Of a stretch of DNA of 64,000 bases, positions 54,410-64,000 are shown in pieces; the first letter of the stretch is position 1, and every line of letters begins with the position of its first letter. The translations under genes were made by a program, and so were the position numbers. Location: positions 3,844,001-3,908,000 of the forward strand of contig CM046863.1 in NCBI GenBank assembly GCA_025617745.1, in the 5' to 3' direction. The DNA is from Heliocidaris erythrogramma (lineage: Eukaryota > Echinodermata > Echinoidea > Camarodonta > Echinometridae). The notes below the pieces were generated by a model, which was not told the origin of the DNA, ran no database searches, and was given only the letters and a program-made list of their open reading frames with translations.

Positions 54410-54810
54410 TTTTTTTTAAATGAGCGTTGCCTCTGCCTAACACAACACTCTTTCATAATTCTCAGTGACCTATGTCTTCATAAGCCCAAAATTATAATTT
54501 TTGTGAGTAGCCTTATTGGCAGCACCTGTGAATTTTCAACAACCAACATGATGTTGAGGAGATATCAAACTCCCAAGACATGATTGCCCTGGGCTGAGAC
54601 CTTTACCCTTATCATATCAAAGAAATCATGCAAATTCATTGATTCATGCTAATGTCATCTTTTGCAATGAATATCGTATTAGGGAAGTTGCATTGCTTTT
54701 CAGTGAAATTTATGTATGATGTACGGAACTAGAGTCACAATTGTAATTTATTTATCTGGATTTAAAACTGCAGTGTTATCCTGACAATATGAGGATACAC
54801 AATTGTTTGT
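54410..54810. other. HECT-intron-derived spacer between duplicates
   Basis: 54418-54605 matches the HECT copy A/B intron (AAGACATGATTGCCCTGGGC); the rest is AT-rich with no feature. Confidence 0.6.
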
Positions 54811-55545
54811 GGTCTATTAGACTTTCAGTCTATTGGGATTTTTCCATGTGTGTGCTCGTATTGTATACAACTTGTGAAAAACCTGGTTATCACTGAACTC
54901 CAAAAGTCATGGAAAATTGAATTTCCTTGCCGAGCCGATCGAGTCATTTCAATCGACGGTACAGTACGGGGGAAATTTCATCGTAATGATAGTCAAATCC
55001 ATGAAAACGTGAAATCAAAGTGCCTGGATATTTACAGTAATTCTCTTGAAATGTTTATAAGTACAAATTTTCATCTTAACCTGCCGAAATTAAGCGACGA
55101 GACTTTGGTTATTTGTAACTGGAGCTCCGACGCGTAGTGTAGCGTTGGAGCTCCCTGGAGTTTTGCCCCATGCCATATGCATGACAATTTTTTTTCTTCA
55201 TAAATCATAGTTCATACTAGTATCTGGACTAAAGAAGTAATTTTATTCTAGACTTAGGGGAATGCATTGAATGGCATTGGAAGTAAAAGAGAAATGTAAT
55301 AAAATTGTGATTATTGATCATGAACGTACCGTTTACTGCTAGTACCACGGCTGGAAAATCTACAAAAGACTTTGTTTTCTTTCCTCCAGCCGCACATTTA
55401 GTGCTCGACGTGGACGGCCAGCACACAGTGACCTCCTTATTCACTAGACTCTTCAGTCTGTTTAGATCTCTCCCATTATTAGATGGCGACATCGACACCG
55501 TCGATGGATCCTTAATCCATTCAACAGATCCCACTTCCACACTTT
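54811..55545. repeat. 735-bp duplicated segment, copy 2
   Basis: Second copy, here continuing into the complete first exon at 55330-55573; likely the source locus. Confidence 0.85.
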
Positions 55546-55573
55546 GATCTTCAAACTCATATAACGCGAACAT
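55330..55573 (-). CDS. First exon of an unknown gene (BEN-protein N-terminus-like)
   Basis: ATG at 55573: MFALYEFEDQSVEVGSVEWI, then WPSTSSTKC and FPAVVLAVN, ending at a GTACGT donor. The style (M-aromatic-A...F.D...VEV...W) resembles the short domain that precedes BEN domains in many invertebrate proteins. Truncated in copy 1, where poly-A/T and HECT intron replace the first eleven codons. No following exon is identified. Confidence 0.4.
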
Positions 55574-55927
55574 GTCGTAAAATGAATAATCAACGTTTAT
55601 TCTGCTCCTGAATAAAGTTCAATGTGCTCCCAACATCAGATACGATAAAGCATGCAAGAACAAATCGAAGAAAGGTGCAGCGGGCAGGAGTGCTCGAATT
55701 CAATTTCGTGTGCGCCTGGTATGTAGCTGAATTTAAAAATATACACATATTTTATTTTCTAAATATGGTTTCTTTCATTTTTACATTTATATTAATATTA
55801 TACATTATACATTTAAACACATTTTTTTTCAGTGCAAAATGATTTTACTTTTTAATCGATAAATTATAAAACACCTTTCAATAGTGTGAACCTTGACCCG
55901 ACGGCTCGCAATCTACGTTGCCGATTT

Positions 55928-56846
55928 CTAATCCGATTGTAAAACTAGAATGAGTGGGAAAAATATCGCAGCCTCGAAGTCAGCAGCTTGCGTTATGCAG
56001 GCGACGCCGTTCTCTCCCGCTTGATAATCCACCTCAGGAATTGAGCGGCAGCAAACACATTTACCGACGGTAAATGATGGATGGATCTGGCAGCATCCAC
56101 ACCGACACCTATTTAAAAAACAACAAAAAGCAAAAACTAGTCATTATACTGACACTTGACAAAATTTGAGAAGGTATCAAGATTTCTGTGCTAGTAACCT
56201 TACTAAGTGTACTAACCTTAGAGTTAGATTAGAATTTAATTACAGCTACATGTAGGATTAAGTTTATGGTTAGGGTTCTTATTGGGTTTTTAAGTAAAGC
56301 CTCAAGTCATGGTGTGCATACACTTGTCAACTCACATCCAGATTCATTGCACTTTGCAGATTAGATTTCTCCCGCATTGAGAAGTACTGAAAGTGATGGA
56401 TTGAAATACTTTCCCCACGCAATCATGATTGATAGACATCATATTTTTTCAACGAAAACTGATACAAATCTTGTTAACAATTTTTAGCTTTCTCCAACAA
56501 TGTTAATTAAAAAACGAAAATATTCAAAGACTTACCAATTTCCTATATTTCGAGGGTCAAGTCTGCTCGGATCCACGTTGGGGCCATGGACAGCAAGCTC
56601 ACGAAGCGCATCCTCCTGGTCATCAGCGCCTTCCTCCCGACGCGGCACGGGTTCATGTCGGTAGGCTCTTGGCTGGGCATCCGCTGCCCTGTCGCCGCCA
56701 TCACCCTCCAAATTTCCGTCCAGAAATTCTCCAATTTCTCCTTCATCTTCGTCGCTATTACTTCCTGTACTATAGCTCGATTCTGGGATTTCGACCTCAA
56801 TATCCATATCTAGACCAACGAATCTCGCGAAAGTGACATTGATCAT
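55928..56846 (-). CDS. P2X7-cytoplasmic-domain-like Cys-rich protein, two exons
   Basis: Exon 1 (56846-56536) starts ATG (MINVTFARFVGLDMDIEVEI), is Asp/Glu-rich and ends NIGN plus TG at a GTAAGT donor. Exon 2 (56108-55928) begins with G to complete Trp and reads WCRCGCCQIHP, CVCCRSIPEVDY, GVACITQAADFEA, stop at TAG 55930-55928. The order W-C-x-C-x2-C ... C-x-CC ... C-I-T ... F is the signature of the zinc-binding cytoplasmic ballast of P2X7, found as a stand-alone domain in many invertebrate proteins. The 163-residue product ends earlier than the usual domain, so it may be truncated. Function unknown. It sits upstream of HECT copy C in the place where copies A and B have only an acidic exon. 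Confidence 0.7.
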
Positions 56847-58096
56847 TTTCAGAGCAAAAATTACAAGTCAGAACGCTAATGAGTGTGCATAAACAAGGGG
56901 ATCGTAACTGGGAAAGCTGCGTTGTCTTCCCTAATACGTCACAGGTTCCCGGATGTATTCAAGGGACCTTCGTTTTAGCCTATTTTTGGTCTGAAAAATT
57001 GTCATTTTCAAACGTAAAATTCTCAGCTCATGGACACTCTTTGGGTTCCAAATTTCGTATGTGTGTTTATTAGGGTCTCCTTTCTACATAAATATTGAAA
57101 TATTGCGATTTTGACAACATTTTTATCCTTTTCGGAGGTACTTTAATATCCCATCTTTTTAAATCTATATTATCGATAAATAGAAATAAAAAAATAATGG
57201 CTCATAACTATGTGAATGTTTAATAAATAATCCAAACTAAAAAATAGCAAAAAGCTAAAAGCAAAAAGGAGCAGGGAAAGAAAAAAAAACACCCTTACAA
57301 ATGATCACTTCCACCTTCTCTCTATCTAGGGCTGGCTTTGACACACCCTTTAAGTTTTTGGCACCAGTGAGTGAAGAGTTGACCAGGGTGTCCGCTATGT
57401 TTGTCTTCTCTGGAATTTGTTGTATTACTTTTATTTTTTACAACCCTGAATACTTGTCTGACAGTCTCATTTTGATCTCCCATAACTTTTAGACAGAGTA
57501 AATTCTTGCATTGATACTTGTGCATTATAATGAACAGGATATGACTAATTAGTATGCCAAGTTTTAGGACAATCTGATAATCCCTTCATAGAAATTTTCA
57601 TTTAGTTCTAACCCTCCTTTTGTCACCTTAGCACAACGCCTTGCAAGTCAGAGTGCTTCAATAGACTACAAGCTTCAAACCCTTATTTCTCAGAAGTAGC
57701 ATTACAAGGGACTGGGCATTCTTATCTTTGTACAGTGAGTTAGGAACATCCAATGCTAATGAGTTATATACATGTATCATTTTAAAGCTGAGAATCAGAC
57801 CTTAACTAAAAATTCCTTCTTTTTGGTGGTTTTGTGGTGCCTGGTCAAAATTAATCAACCGTTCAGCCAGTTGGGAAATTCTGTGGCAAAGAATAATTTA
57901 TTTGAATGGAAGAACTTGTTCAGACTGCTGGTTTAATTGTCCCTCTTTTAATTTGATGCAGTTATTATTCACACTCTAAGCAAAAACAGTCCTGCGACAG
58001 TGTTTTGCATTTTTTTTTATAACAATGTAAGAACATTTTTGAAATATCTCTTGCATAACACTTGTAGAGACCTTTGTTTGCACTGTGTATAGTGTT
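56847..58096. other. Intergenic sequence without recognised feature
   Basis: No gene, repeat family or RNA is supported here. Confidence 0.4.
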
Positions 58097-58133
58097 ATTT
58101 ACTGCAATAAATCATATATACCTACCTATTATG

Positions 58134-58263
58134 CCTGTAGTCTTGACTACGGGACCCCTTCGAGAATTTAACACACATGCGTCACAATATTGTGCGCACC
58201 CCCCGTAATCCTATTGTCCTCGCCACTCACGCGCGCCAACACGCTACGGCCATCTTCCTCTTT
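58134..58263 (+). repeat. DIRS left inverted terminal repeat
   Basis: 130 bp (CCTGTAGTCTTGACTACGGG ... CATCTTCCTCTTT), almost exact complement of 63871-64000. Confidence 0.92.
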
Positions 58264-58682
58264 CTTGCTCGCCCCCGACGAGATAGGACGTATAGTCACA
58301 GCGCTCCTGAAATCAGGTCGTATAGTATCTTTTAGGTGCGCTTTTTCACATAGTTAAAGCACTTTTAGGTACCTATATTCGTTTAGATTATAGTACTTTG
58401 TGTTTTATTAGTCACTCTTGCCGATTGCAAGGGATTTTTGATTCCCTTTCTTGGCATTTTTGTTTCTCTTTTACGGTCAGCCCCACGTAGATATTTCTGT
58501 GTTTGCGGGTGTTTCCGTTTGTCACCGAGCCTTCGGGTTCGGTGTTTGTTCTTACGGTTTAGGCTGTAAAAATTTTTCTGTTGTGCGTATCTCCCAAATA
58601 AACTTTAGTTTAGTTTCTGCATTCAGTTGAAGTATTTCTTAATTTGAAAAGTATACTTTATTGTCTGTTTTATTGCAGAGGT

Positions 58683-60890
58683 ATGAATTCGGAAGAAGAA
58701 GCAGCTAGGTCGAGGAGACCTGCTTCTTCCGAAGAGTTGTCTAGCAAGACGACTCGGCCTTCCAGAACTCCCCCGAGTACAGCGGTACGCGGGGGCGGGA
58801 GGAGGGCCAAAGGTAAGTTGCCTAGTGGTGTTTCCTTGCAGAGTTTGCCAGTTTCGAAGCTTGCGGCTTCGGGACGGGTGGCGTTAACTGAATCGGGATT
58901 GTCAACTCCGAAGCCTGTGGTTTCGGGGTGGGTGGCGTCAGATTCTAGTGGTTTGGATATCTGGAGAGAATCCAATCCCCCGGTCGCGGAGACCAGAGGG
59001 GGGGGCTGTTGTTTCCCGTACGGTAGCGTTCACTCGCTCTGATCCGTTAGGGGAGACGCGCCCCACTACTGCAGGGCAACCCACGGGCTTAGTCCATGTT
59101 GGTTTGGGTTCCTCAAACCCTAGCCCCCGGCAAACGCCATATGGGGGAACGAGTACTTTCTGGGCTGTCTTAGTGTGCCAGCTGATGGGAATGCTCGAGC
59201 TAACAATTATGGACGCTCTTCGGAGCAACAGGTGTTTTCACCTGAGTGCGTGACTTCTAGTGCTCCCCTATTGCCGCTTTCGAGCGGTCCAATAGTGGGT
59301 TCGCACGCCTTTAGTAGTCATCGGGCACATACTGAGTTATCTCGGTCTGTCCACGCACTGGGAGCTTTTAGCTCTCAACCCATGGCTACGGCATCTTCTT
59401 GCCTAGCTAATATGGGTGTTTTGGATGATTCTCAAGGCTCACGCCATGAGCGCTCCAATCCCTTTATGGGAAGTGAACGTCCCTCCGCGGAGGGATCGGT
59501 TCGTGTTTCCGAAGTGGCTTCGGAGATCCGAATGAATCCGATTAAGCGTTCTATCAAAAGGGTTTCGGCTTCGACTCTTGTCGAGCCAGCCAATAAAAAG
59601 GCCAAGAAGTAGGCAAGAAGTGGCAAGGCTTTGCTGGCCTCTTGCCCGTCTGGCCTGGCTAACCCAGCTAGCTCCTCTCAAGCTGACATGTTCAGCATGA
59701 TGCGGGCTTTTGCTCAGAATCAGGGTTGGTCCTTTGTACCGGCTACTTCAACCCTGACTTCTGTCCCTATTCAGGGGTTTCACTTTGAGACTAATCAACC
59801 TTTTGTGATTGATTCCTCTTTATCTGAGACTGATTCGCATGTGCCTCCTACTCCCGCGGCCCTTGGGGCTCCGCCGGGCGAGGAGACTGTTGGTGAGTCA
59901 TGCGGGGACCCGCCTGCTGAGGCCTTTGTTAATGTTCCTTTGTCTCATTCCACTCGGGTGGAACCAGATTTGGATACGTCCTCTCAAGCTTCGGTTCCCG
60001 AATCGCTTGGGCAGGCGGAGTCTCAATCGCTCATTCTCTGTGGAGTGGAAGTGATTGTTTTGTTGTCCAAATATCGCCCTGAAGTTCAGTCAACCCGCGC
60101 GTAGGGTTCGACTTCGCGTTGGTTTAAGCAGCGGGATTTCTGCTGAGTCTGGGCGCCTTGGCGTCCGGCCCATGGCTGTTGCATCTCCTTACTCGGCCGA
60201 TATGGGTAATTGGTGTGTGTCTTTGGGTTCAATACCCTCAGCGCACTTCTCCCATAAAGGGAGGTGAGCGTTCCTCAGTGGAGGGTTCGGTTCGTGTTCC
60301 CGAAGGGCTTCGGGGATCCGAACGAAACCGGATAAACGCTCTGAAAAGCGGGTTTCGACTTAGGCTCTTTTTGGGCCAATCAGAAGCCTAGGGAAGGGGC
60401 TAAAAGAGGCAAGGCTTTGTCTGCCTCTTGCCCATCGGGTTTAGCTAACCCTTCGGTCTCTCAAGCTGAGTTGTTCAGTGTGAGATGGGCTTTGCCCAGA
60501 CTCAGGGTTGGTTCCTTGTACCAGGATTCACATCCCCTGCTCTTGTCCCTTTTTTGGGTCGGACATCGAGACTAATTAGCCTTTTATGGTTTATTCTTCT
60601 TTGTCTGTGATGGGATCACATGAGCCTCCTAGTCTCGCAGCCTCGGGGCTCCGTCGGGTGAGGAGGCTTATGGCGGTTCATGCGTGAATCCGACCGTTTC
60701 GGCCTTTGTTCGTGATTCTTTGTCACGATCATTTCAGGCGGATCCAGTTTTGGAAGCGGCCTCTCTAGCTTTGGTCTCTGAATCGCTGGGGCAGGCAGAG
60801 CCTTAGTTGCTCTCCCTTTGTGGGGTAGAAGTGTTTGCTTTGTTCTAAACTTTCCCTCACTTTTAGTCAGCCCGCGCACAGGGTTCGACT
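58683..60890 (+). pseudogene. DIRS gag-like region, frameshifted and internally duplicated
   Basis: Starts ATG 58683 (MNSEEEAARSRRPASSEELS). Low-complexity Ser/Pro-rich reading switches frame several times (stops at 59042, 59253, 59612). A block of about 780 bp (59370-60115: GSERPSAEGSVRVSE, LASCPSGLANP, NQGWSFVPA) recurs diverged and stop-ridden at 60155-60890. DIRS gag proteins are poorly conserved; identity is inferred from position. Confidence 0.6.
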
Positions 60891-61032
60891 TTGCTTGGGT
60901 TCAGGCGGCGGGCGGACGAGACGGTTTTCTTCATAGTTCTGTCCACCCCGCTCCCCGGAGGTGCTATAGGAACTTGGACACCTCACAGGCTGTCCCTTTT
61001 CCCTTTCTCCGACTTTTGTTATTCCCAGGCGC

Positions 61033-62258
61033 TTGGGAAAACTTCGTTTGATACTGAACCTAAAGAGGATAAACAAATTTATTCCTCCGGTTCATTTTCG
61101 TTTGGAGACTCTTGCCTCCATTCTTCCGTTGATCAATAGGGAAGACTACGCGGTCTTGATAGATCTCAAGGACGCGTACTTTCACATTCCCATTCATCGC
61201 GCATCTCGCGATCTTCTGGGGTTCTCCTTCCTCTCGGAGACTTACCGGTTTCGGGCTCTTCCCTTTGGGCTGCGCCCGGCCCTTCGGGTTTTTACTCAAG
61301 TTGTAACGGTGCTAGCGGCCTTTCTGAGGCGTCGCGGCCTGCGGTTGTTTTGTTACCTGGACGATTGGCTTCTCCTTGCGGAGTCGCGCGATCGTTTGTT
61401 GGACGAGACTCGTTGCTAGTCTCTCTTACTCAAGACTTAGATTTCCTAATAAATTGGGAAAAGTCAGAGTTAGTCCCCACTCGCAGCCCAGTTTTTCTGG
61501 GGGCGGTGCTAGACATAAGGAATCAGTTAGCTCGGCCCAGTCGAGACAGGATTCTCACCATTGTCTCTGCGGCTCGCAAGCTCTTGCTGGCCAGAAGAGT
61601 CTCGGCCAGACAGTGGCTTCAGTTCCTAGGTTATCTAGCCAGTCTAGTCGATGTTTTAGAGGACTGCCGGCTCCTCATGAGACCCTTTCAGAGACATCTC
61701 CTCAGGTTCTTCAAGCCGGGAAAAGACTCTCTTTTGGTCTGGATTCCAGTACCAGTTAAGATCAAGTCTCTTCTCGCTTGTTGGACGAGCGAGGTGTTTC
61801 TCGCGCGAGGCAGGTCCTTCTCTGCCCCTCTTCCGTCGATATCGGTTTCGATGGACGCCTCTCGGTTGGGGTGGGGAGGACACTGCAACGGCAGCACGGT
61901 TGCGGGGGATTGGTCTCATCTTGGGACTCTTCCTCATATCAATGTCCTGGAGTTTATGGCAGTTCTGTTGATCTTGCTCCATTTCAGAAGTCGACTTCTC
62001 AGTCGTTCGGTTCTGATTCTCACGGACAATGTTACTGTGGCGGCATATATCAATCGGCAGGGAGGCACTCGTTCGGTTGCCCTGAATGCCCTAGCAGCTC
62101 AGCTGTGGAGGTGGTGTCGTCGCATGGCAATCACACCCGTGGCCTCTTTCATCCCCGGTCGGGAAAACCTCTTTGCGGATTTTCTGTCCTGGGGCAGGTA
62201 TCTTCTTCGGAATGGATGCTCCATCCGGAAGTATTTTGCCGCATTCGCAGTTGCCTAG
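61033..62258 (+). pseudogene. DIRS reverse transcriptase and RNase H
   Basis: RT: LRLILNLKRINKFIPPVHF, VLIDLKDAYFHIPI (first Asp), FRALPFGLRPA, and the catalytic box FCYLDDWLLLAES. A frameshift at about 61417 breaks the frame, which continues as LTQDLDFLINWEKSELVPT. RNase H follows: SISVSMDASRLGWGGH, INVLEFMAVL, LILTDNVTVAAYINRQGG, and SFIPGRENLFADFLSW. The residues D, E and D of RNase H are visible. Confidence 0.9.
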
Positions 62259-62630
62259 GTCCACTGGAAGTGGATCTATTTGCGTCGGTGCTAAATCACC
62301 AGCTGCCGAAGTATTGCTCCCGTTTTCGCGATCAGGGAGCATGGGCTCTCGATGCTTTCTCCCTCGGCTGGGAGAACCTTCAGGGATTCGCCTTTCCTCC
62401 CTTCCAACTGATTCTGCGTGTCTTGCGGAAAATCAGGGAAGATCGGGCGAGGGTGCTTGTAATAGCTCCCTTTTGGCCCAGGAGGAATTGGTTTCCGGAA
62501 CTTATGAGCCTTCTAAGGGCTCAACTGTTAGTTCTCCTGTTAAGAGCGGATCTGGTGTTACAGCCCCTATCGGGGATTCTTCACCACAATCCAGAGTCTC
62601 TTCATTTGACTGCTTGGCCCCTGTCAGGGA
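62190..62630 (+). pseudogene. DIRS connecting region after RNase H
   Basis: The frame EVDLFASVLNHQLPKYCSRF, DAFSLGWENLQGFAFPPFQL, VLVIAPFWPRRNWFPEL is the conserved stretch between RNase H and recombinase of DIRS elements. It is in a different frame from the RNase H, so another shift lies near 62200. Confidence 0.75.
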
Positions 62631-63648
62631 ATCTGCAAGACAGTCGGGTCTCTCTGATAGAGCCGCGGACTTTTTATTGTCCAGTCGTAGGTTTTCTACT
62701 AGGGAAATTTACAATTCCCGTCTCTCGGTCTTTTTCCTTTGGTGCAAAGAGAGAAATCAAACCCCTTCTAAGGCTCCTATTGGTTCATTTGCGGATTTCT
62801 TAATCTCGTTATTTGACAAAGGGAGGTCTATTTCTACTATCCGAGGCTACCGTTCGGCGATCGGGGCCATTCATTCGGGTTTTTCGGATGGTTCGGGGAT
62901 TTCCAATTCCCCGCTACTAAGTGGTTTGATTCGTTCGTTCTTTCTGAAACGACCTTCGTTTTCTAAGTTAGTGCCGTCTTGGAGTCTGCCTAAGGTCCTG
63001 GAGGCTTTAGCGAAACCTCCTTTTGAACCGTTAGGTGAAGCTTCGCTTCATCATCTTAAGGTTAAGACGCTCTTTTTGGTAGCTATTGCCTCTGGGCAGA
63101 GGCGCAGTACTCTTCATGCTCTCTGTCTTACTCCTGGTCATGTTCGCTGGGAGAGAAAAGGTGTTAGGTTGATTCCTAGGGCTTCTTTCGTTGCCAAGAA
63201 TCAGACAGCTACCTCCGGTCCTGTTGAGATTTTTCTTTGTCCGCTTTCCGACTTTTCTTCGGTGCGCGAGGACAAAGTTTGGTGTCCTGTTAGGGCTCTC
63301 AAATGGTATATTGATAAGACTAAGCCTTATCGTAAGGATGATCAGTTGTTCCTGATCACTAGAGAGCCTTTTTCTCCTGCCTCTCGATTCCATTTCTAGA
63401 TGGATCGTCGAAGCTATTAGGGCCGCTGGCACAGTGGCTCTTTTATCCGACAGCAAGCCTCGTGCTCATGATACTCGTAGTGTCAGCACTTCTTGGGTTC
63501 TGTTTCAAGGTGTGGCGCTGGTTGATATTTTGAAGGCTGCTTATTGGCGTTCGCCCAATTCCTTCATTTCTTGCTACCTTAGGGATGTTCCCGCAGGTAA
63601 AGCTCTGTTTGCGTCAACCACCTTGAAGGCCGCTGTGTCTTCTTTGTA
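62631..63648 (+). pseudogene. DIRS tyrosine recombinase
   Basis: N-terminal core-binding part STREIYNSRLSVFFLWCKER and STIRGYRSAIGAIHSGF; catalytic Arg in ASGQRRSTLHALCL. After a frameshift near 63390 the HxxR box AHDTRSVSTSW and the nucleophile Tyr in FISCYLRDV follow, ending at 63646-63648. All four key catalytic positions remain, but the frame is broken between them. Confidence 0.88.
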
Positions 63649-63716
63649 GTCTTTAGTGTAATCCTATTTCCTTCCGCTCGAAACATGCCTCCCGGTCTTT
63701 GAGTTGGCGTTGGTCT

Positions 63717-63754
63717 GGCATAATAGGTAGGTATATATGATTTATTGCAGTAAA
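63717..63754. repeat. DIRS internal complementary region
   Basis: GGCATAATAGGTAGGTATAT and following bases are the complement of 58097-58135, the outermost left sequence that the right terminal repeat does not cover. This is the arrangement used to template circle closure. Confidence 0.8.
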
Positions 63755-63870
63755 TTTGTAAAATCAGCACTGATTTTCTTATTTACTATATAAATCTATA
63801 TACCTACCTATGACCCTCCCTCCTTCCCCGCTCCTTGCAAGCAACATGTTTCTACTTGGGATTGCTCGCA

Positions 63871-64000
63871 AAAGAGGAAGATGGCCGTAGCGTGTTGGCG
63901 CGCGTGAGTGGCGAGGACAATAGGATTACGGGGGGTGCGCACAATATTGTGACGCATGTGTGTTAAATTCTCGAAGGGGTCCCGTAGTCAAGACTACAGG
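63871..64000. repeat. DIRS right inverted terminal repeat
   Basis: Complement of 58134-58263; ends at the window edge with ...GACTACAGG. Confidence 0.92.

Larger units (their letters stand above)
58097..64000 (+). mobile_element. DIRS-like tyrosine-recombinase retrotransposon
   Basis: Inverted terminal repeats, an internal complementary region, gag-like, RT/RNase H and tyrosine recombinase frames in the DIRS order. The right terminal repeat reaches the window end, so the outer right edge may lie beyond. Multiple frameshifts show that this copy is dead. Such elements replicate through a circular intermediate inserted by the recombinase and leave no target duplication. Confidence 0.9.

Noticed and set aside
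58670-59253. Minus-strand frames of about 100 codons
   Set aside because: Shadows of the Ser/Pro-rich DIRS gag region.

Overview
This window looks like a gene-poor, repeat-dense stretch of a eukaryotic nuclear genome, most likely a marine invertebrate deuterostome and probably an echinoderm. The reasons are spliced genes with GT-AG introns, a DIRS-type retrotransposon, a Penelope-like element, many palindromic MITEs with long poly-G or poly-C runs, frequent TACATGTA strings and a tRNA-derived SINE. The taxon is an inference from repeat style and was not tested against any database.

Two host genes can be assembled from exons and both look intact. (1) 248-11173 (+): a three-exon CD225/IFITM-type (dispanin) small membrane protein of 147 residues. 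Its second intron is 9.4 kb of nested DNA elements. (2) 20655-34841 (+): a six-exon TYW2/TRMT12 gene, the SAM-dependent 3-amino-3-carboxypropyl transferase of wybutosine synthesis on tRNA-Phe. It has a CRE-like promoter element, 684 residues and two lineage-specific low-complexity inserts. Its 8 kb first intron holds a 2.4 kb imperfect palindrome and two copies of a TIR element with ATTCGGTCA subterminal motifs.

Between and after these genes lie degraded elements. They include a Penelope-like element with inverted halves (15.8-18.06 kb), non-LTR reverse transcriptase fragments (18.3-19.1, 30.1-31.1 and 35.0-35.8 kb), and a decayed Mutator-like transposase with recognisable exons (38.3-40.5 kb). 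The transposase is flanked by two diverged copies of an unidentified coding segment. A Polinton/Maverick-type DNA polymerase B remnant that lacks its catalytic Asp motif sits at 44.0-44.8 kb.

From 45.0 to 56.8 kb, on the minus strand, there is a tandem array of three decayed HECT-domain gene copies with acidic first exons. All three carry a 58-bp minisatellite (6, 9 and 4 units) exactly over the HECT active-site cysteine. Because 58 is not a multiple of 3 and the third reading frame of the unit contains a stop, every expanded array truncates the protein just after the catalytic motif. Upstream is a two-exon gene encoding a cysteine-rich domain like the cytoplasmic domain of P2X7. A recently duplicated 735-bp segment (53.7-55.5 kb) lies inside the array.

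The window ends with an almost complete but frameshifted DIRS-like retrotransposon (58.1-64.0 kb). It has inverted terminal repeats, an internal complementary region, an internally duplicated gag region, reverse transcriptase/RNase H and a tyrosine recombinase.
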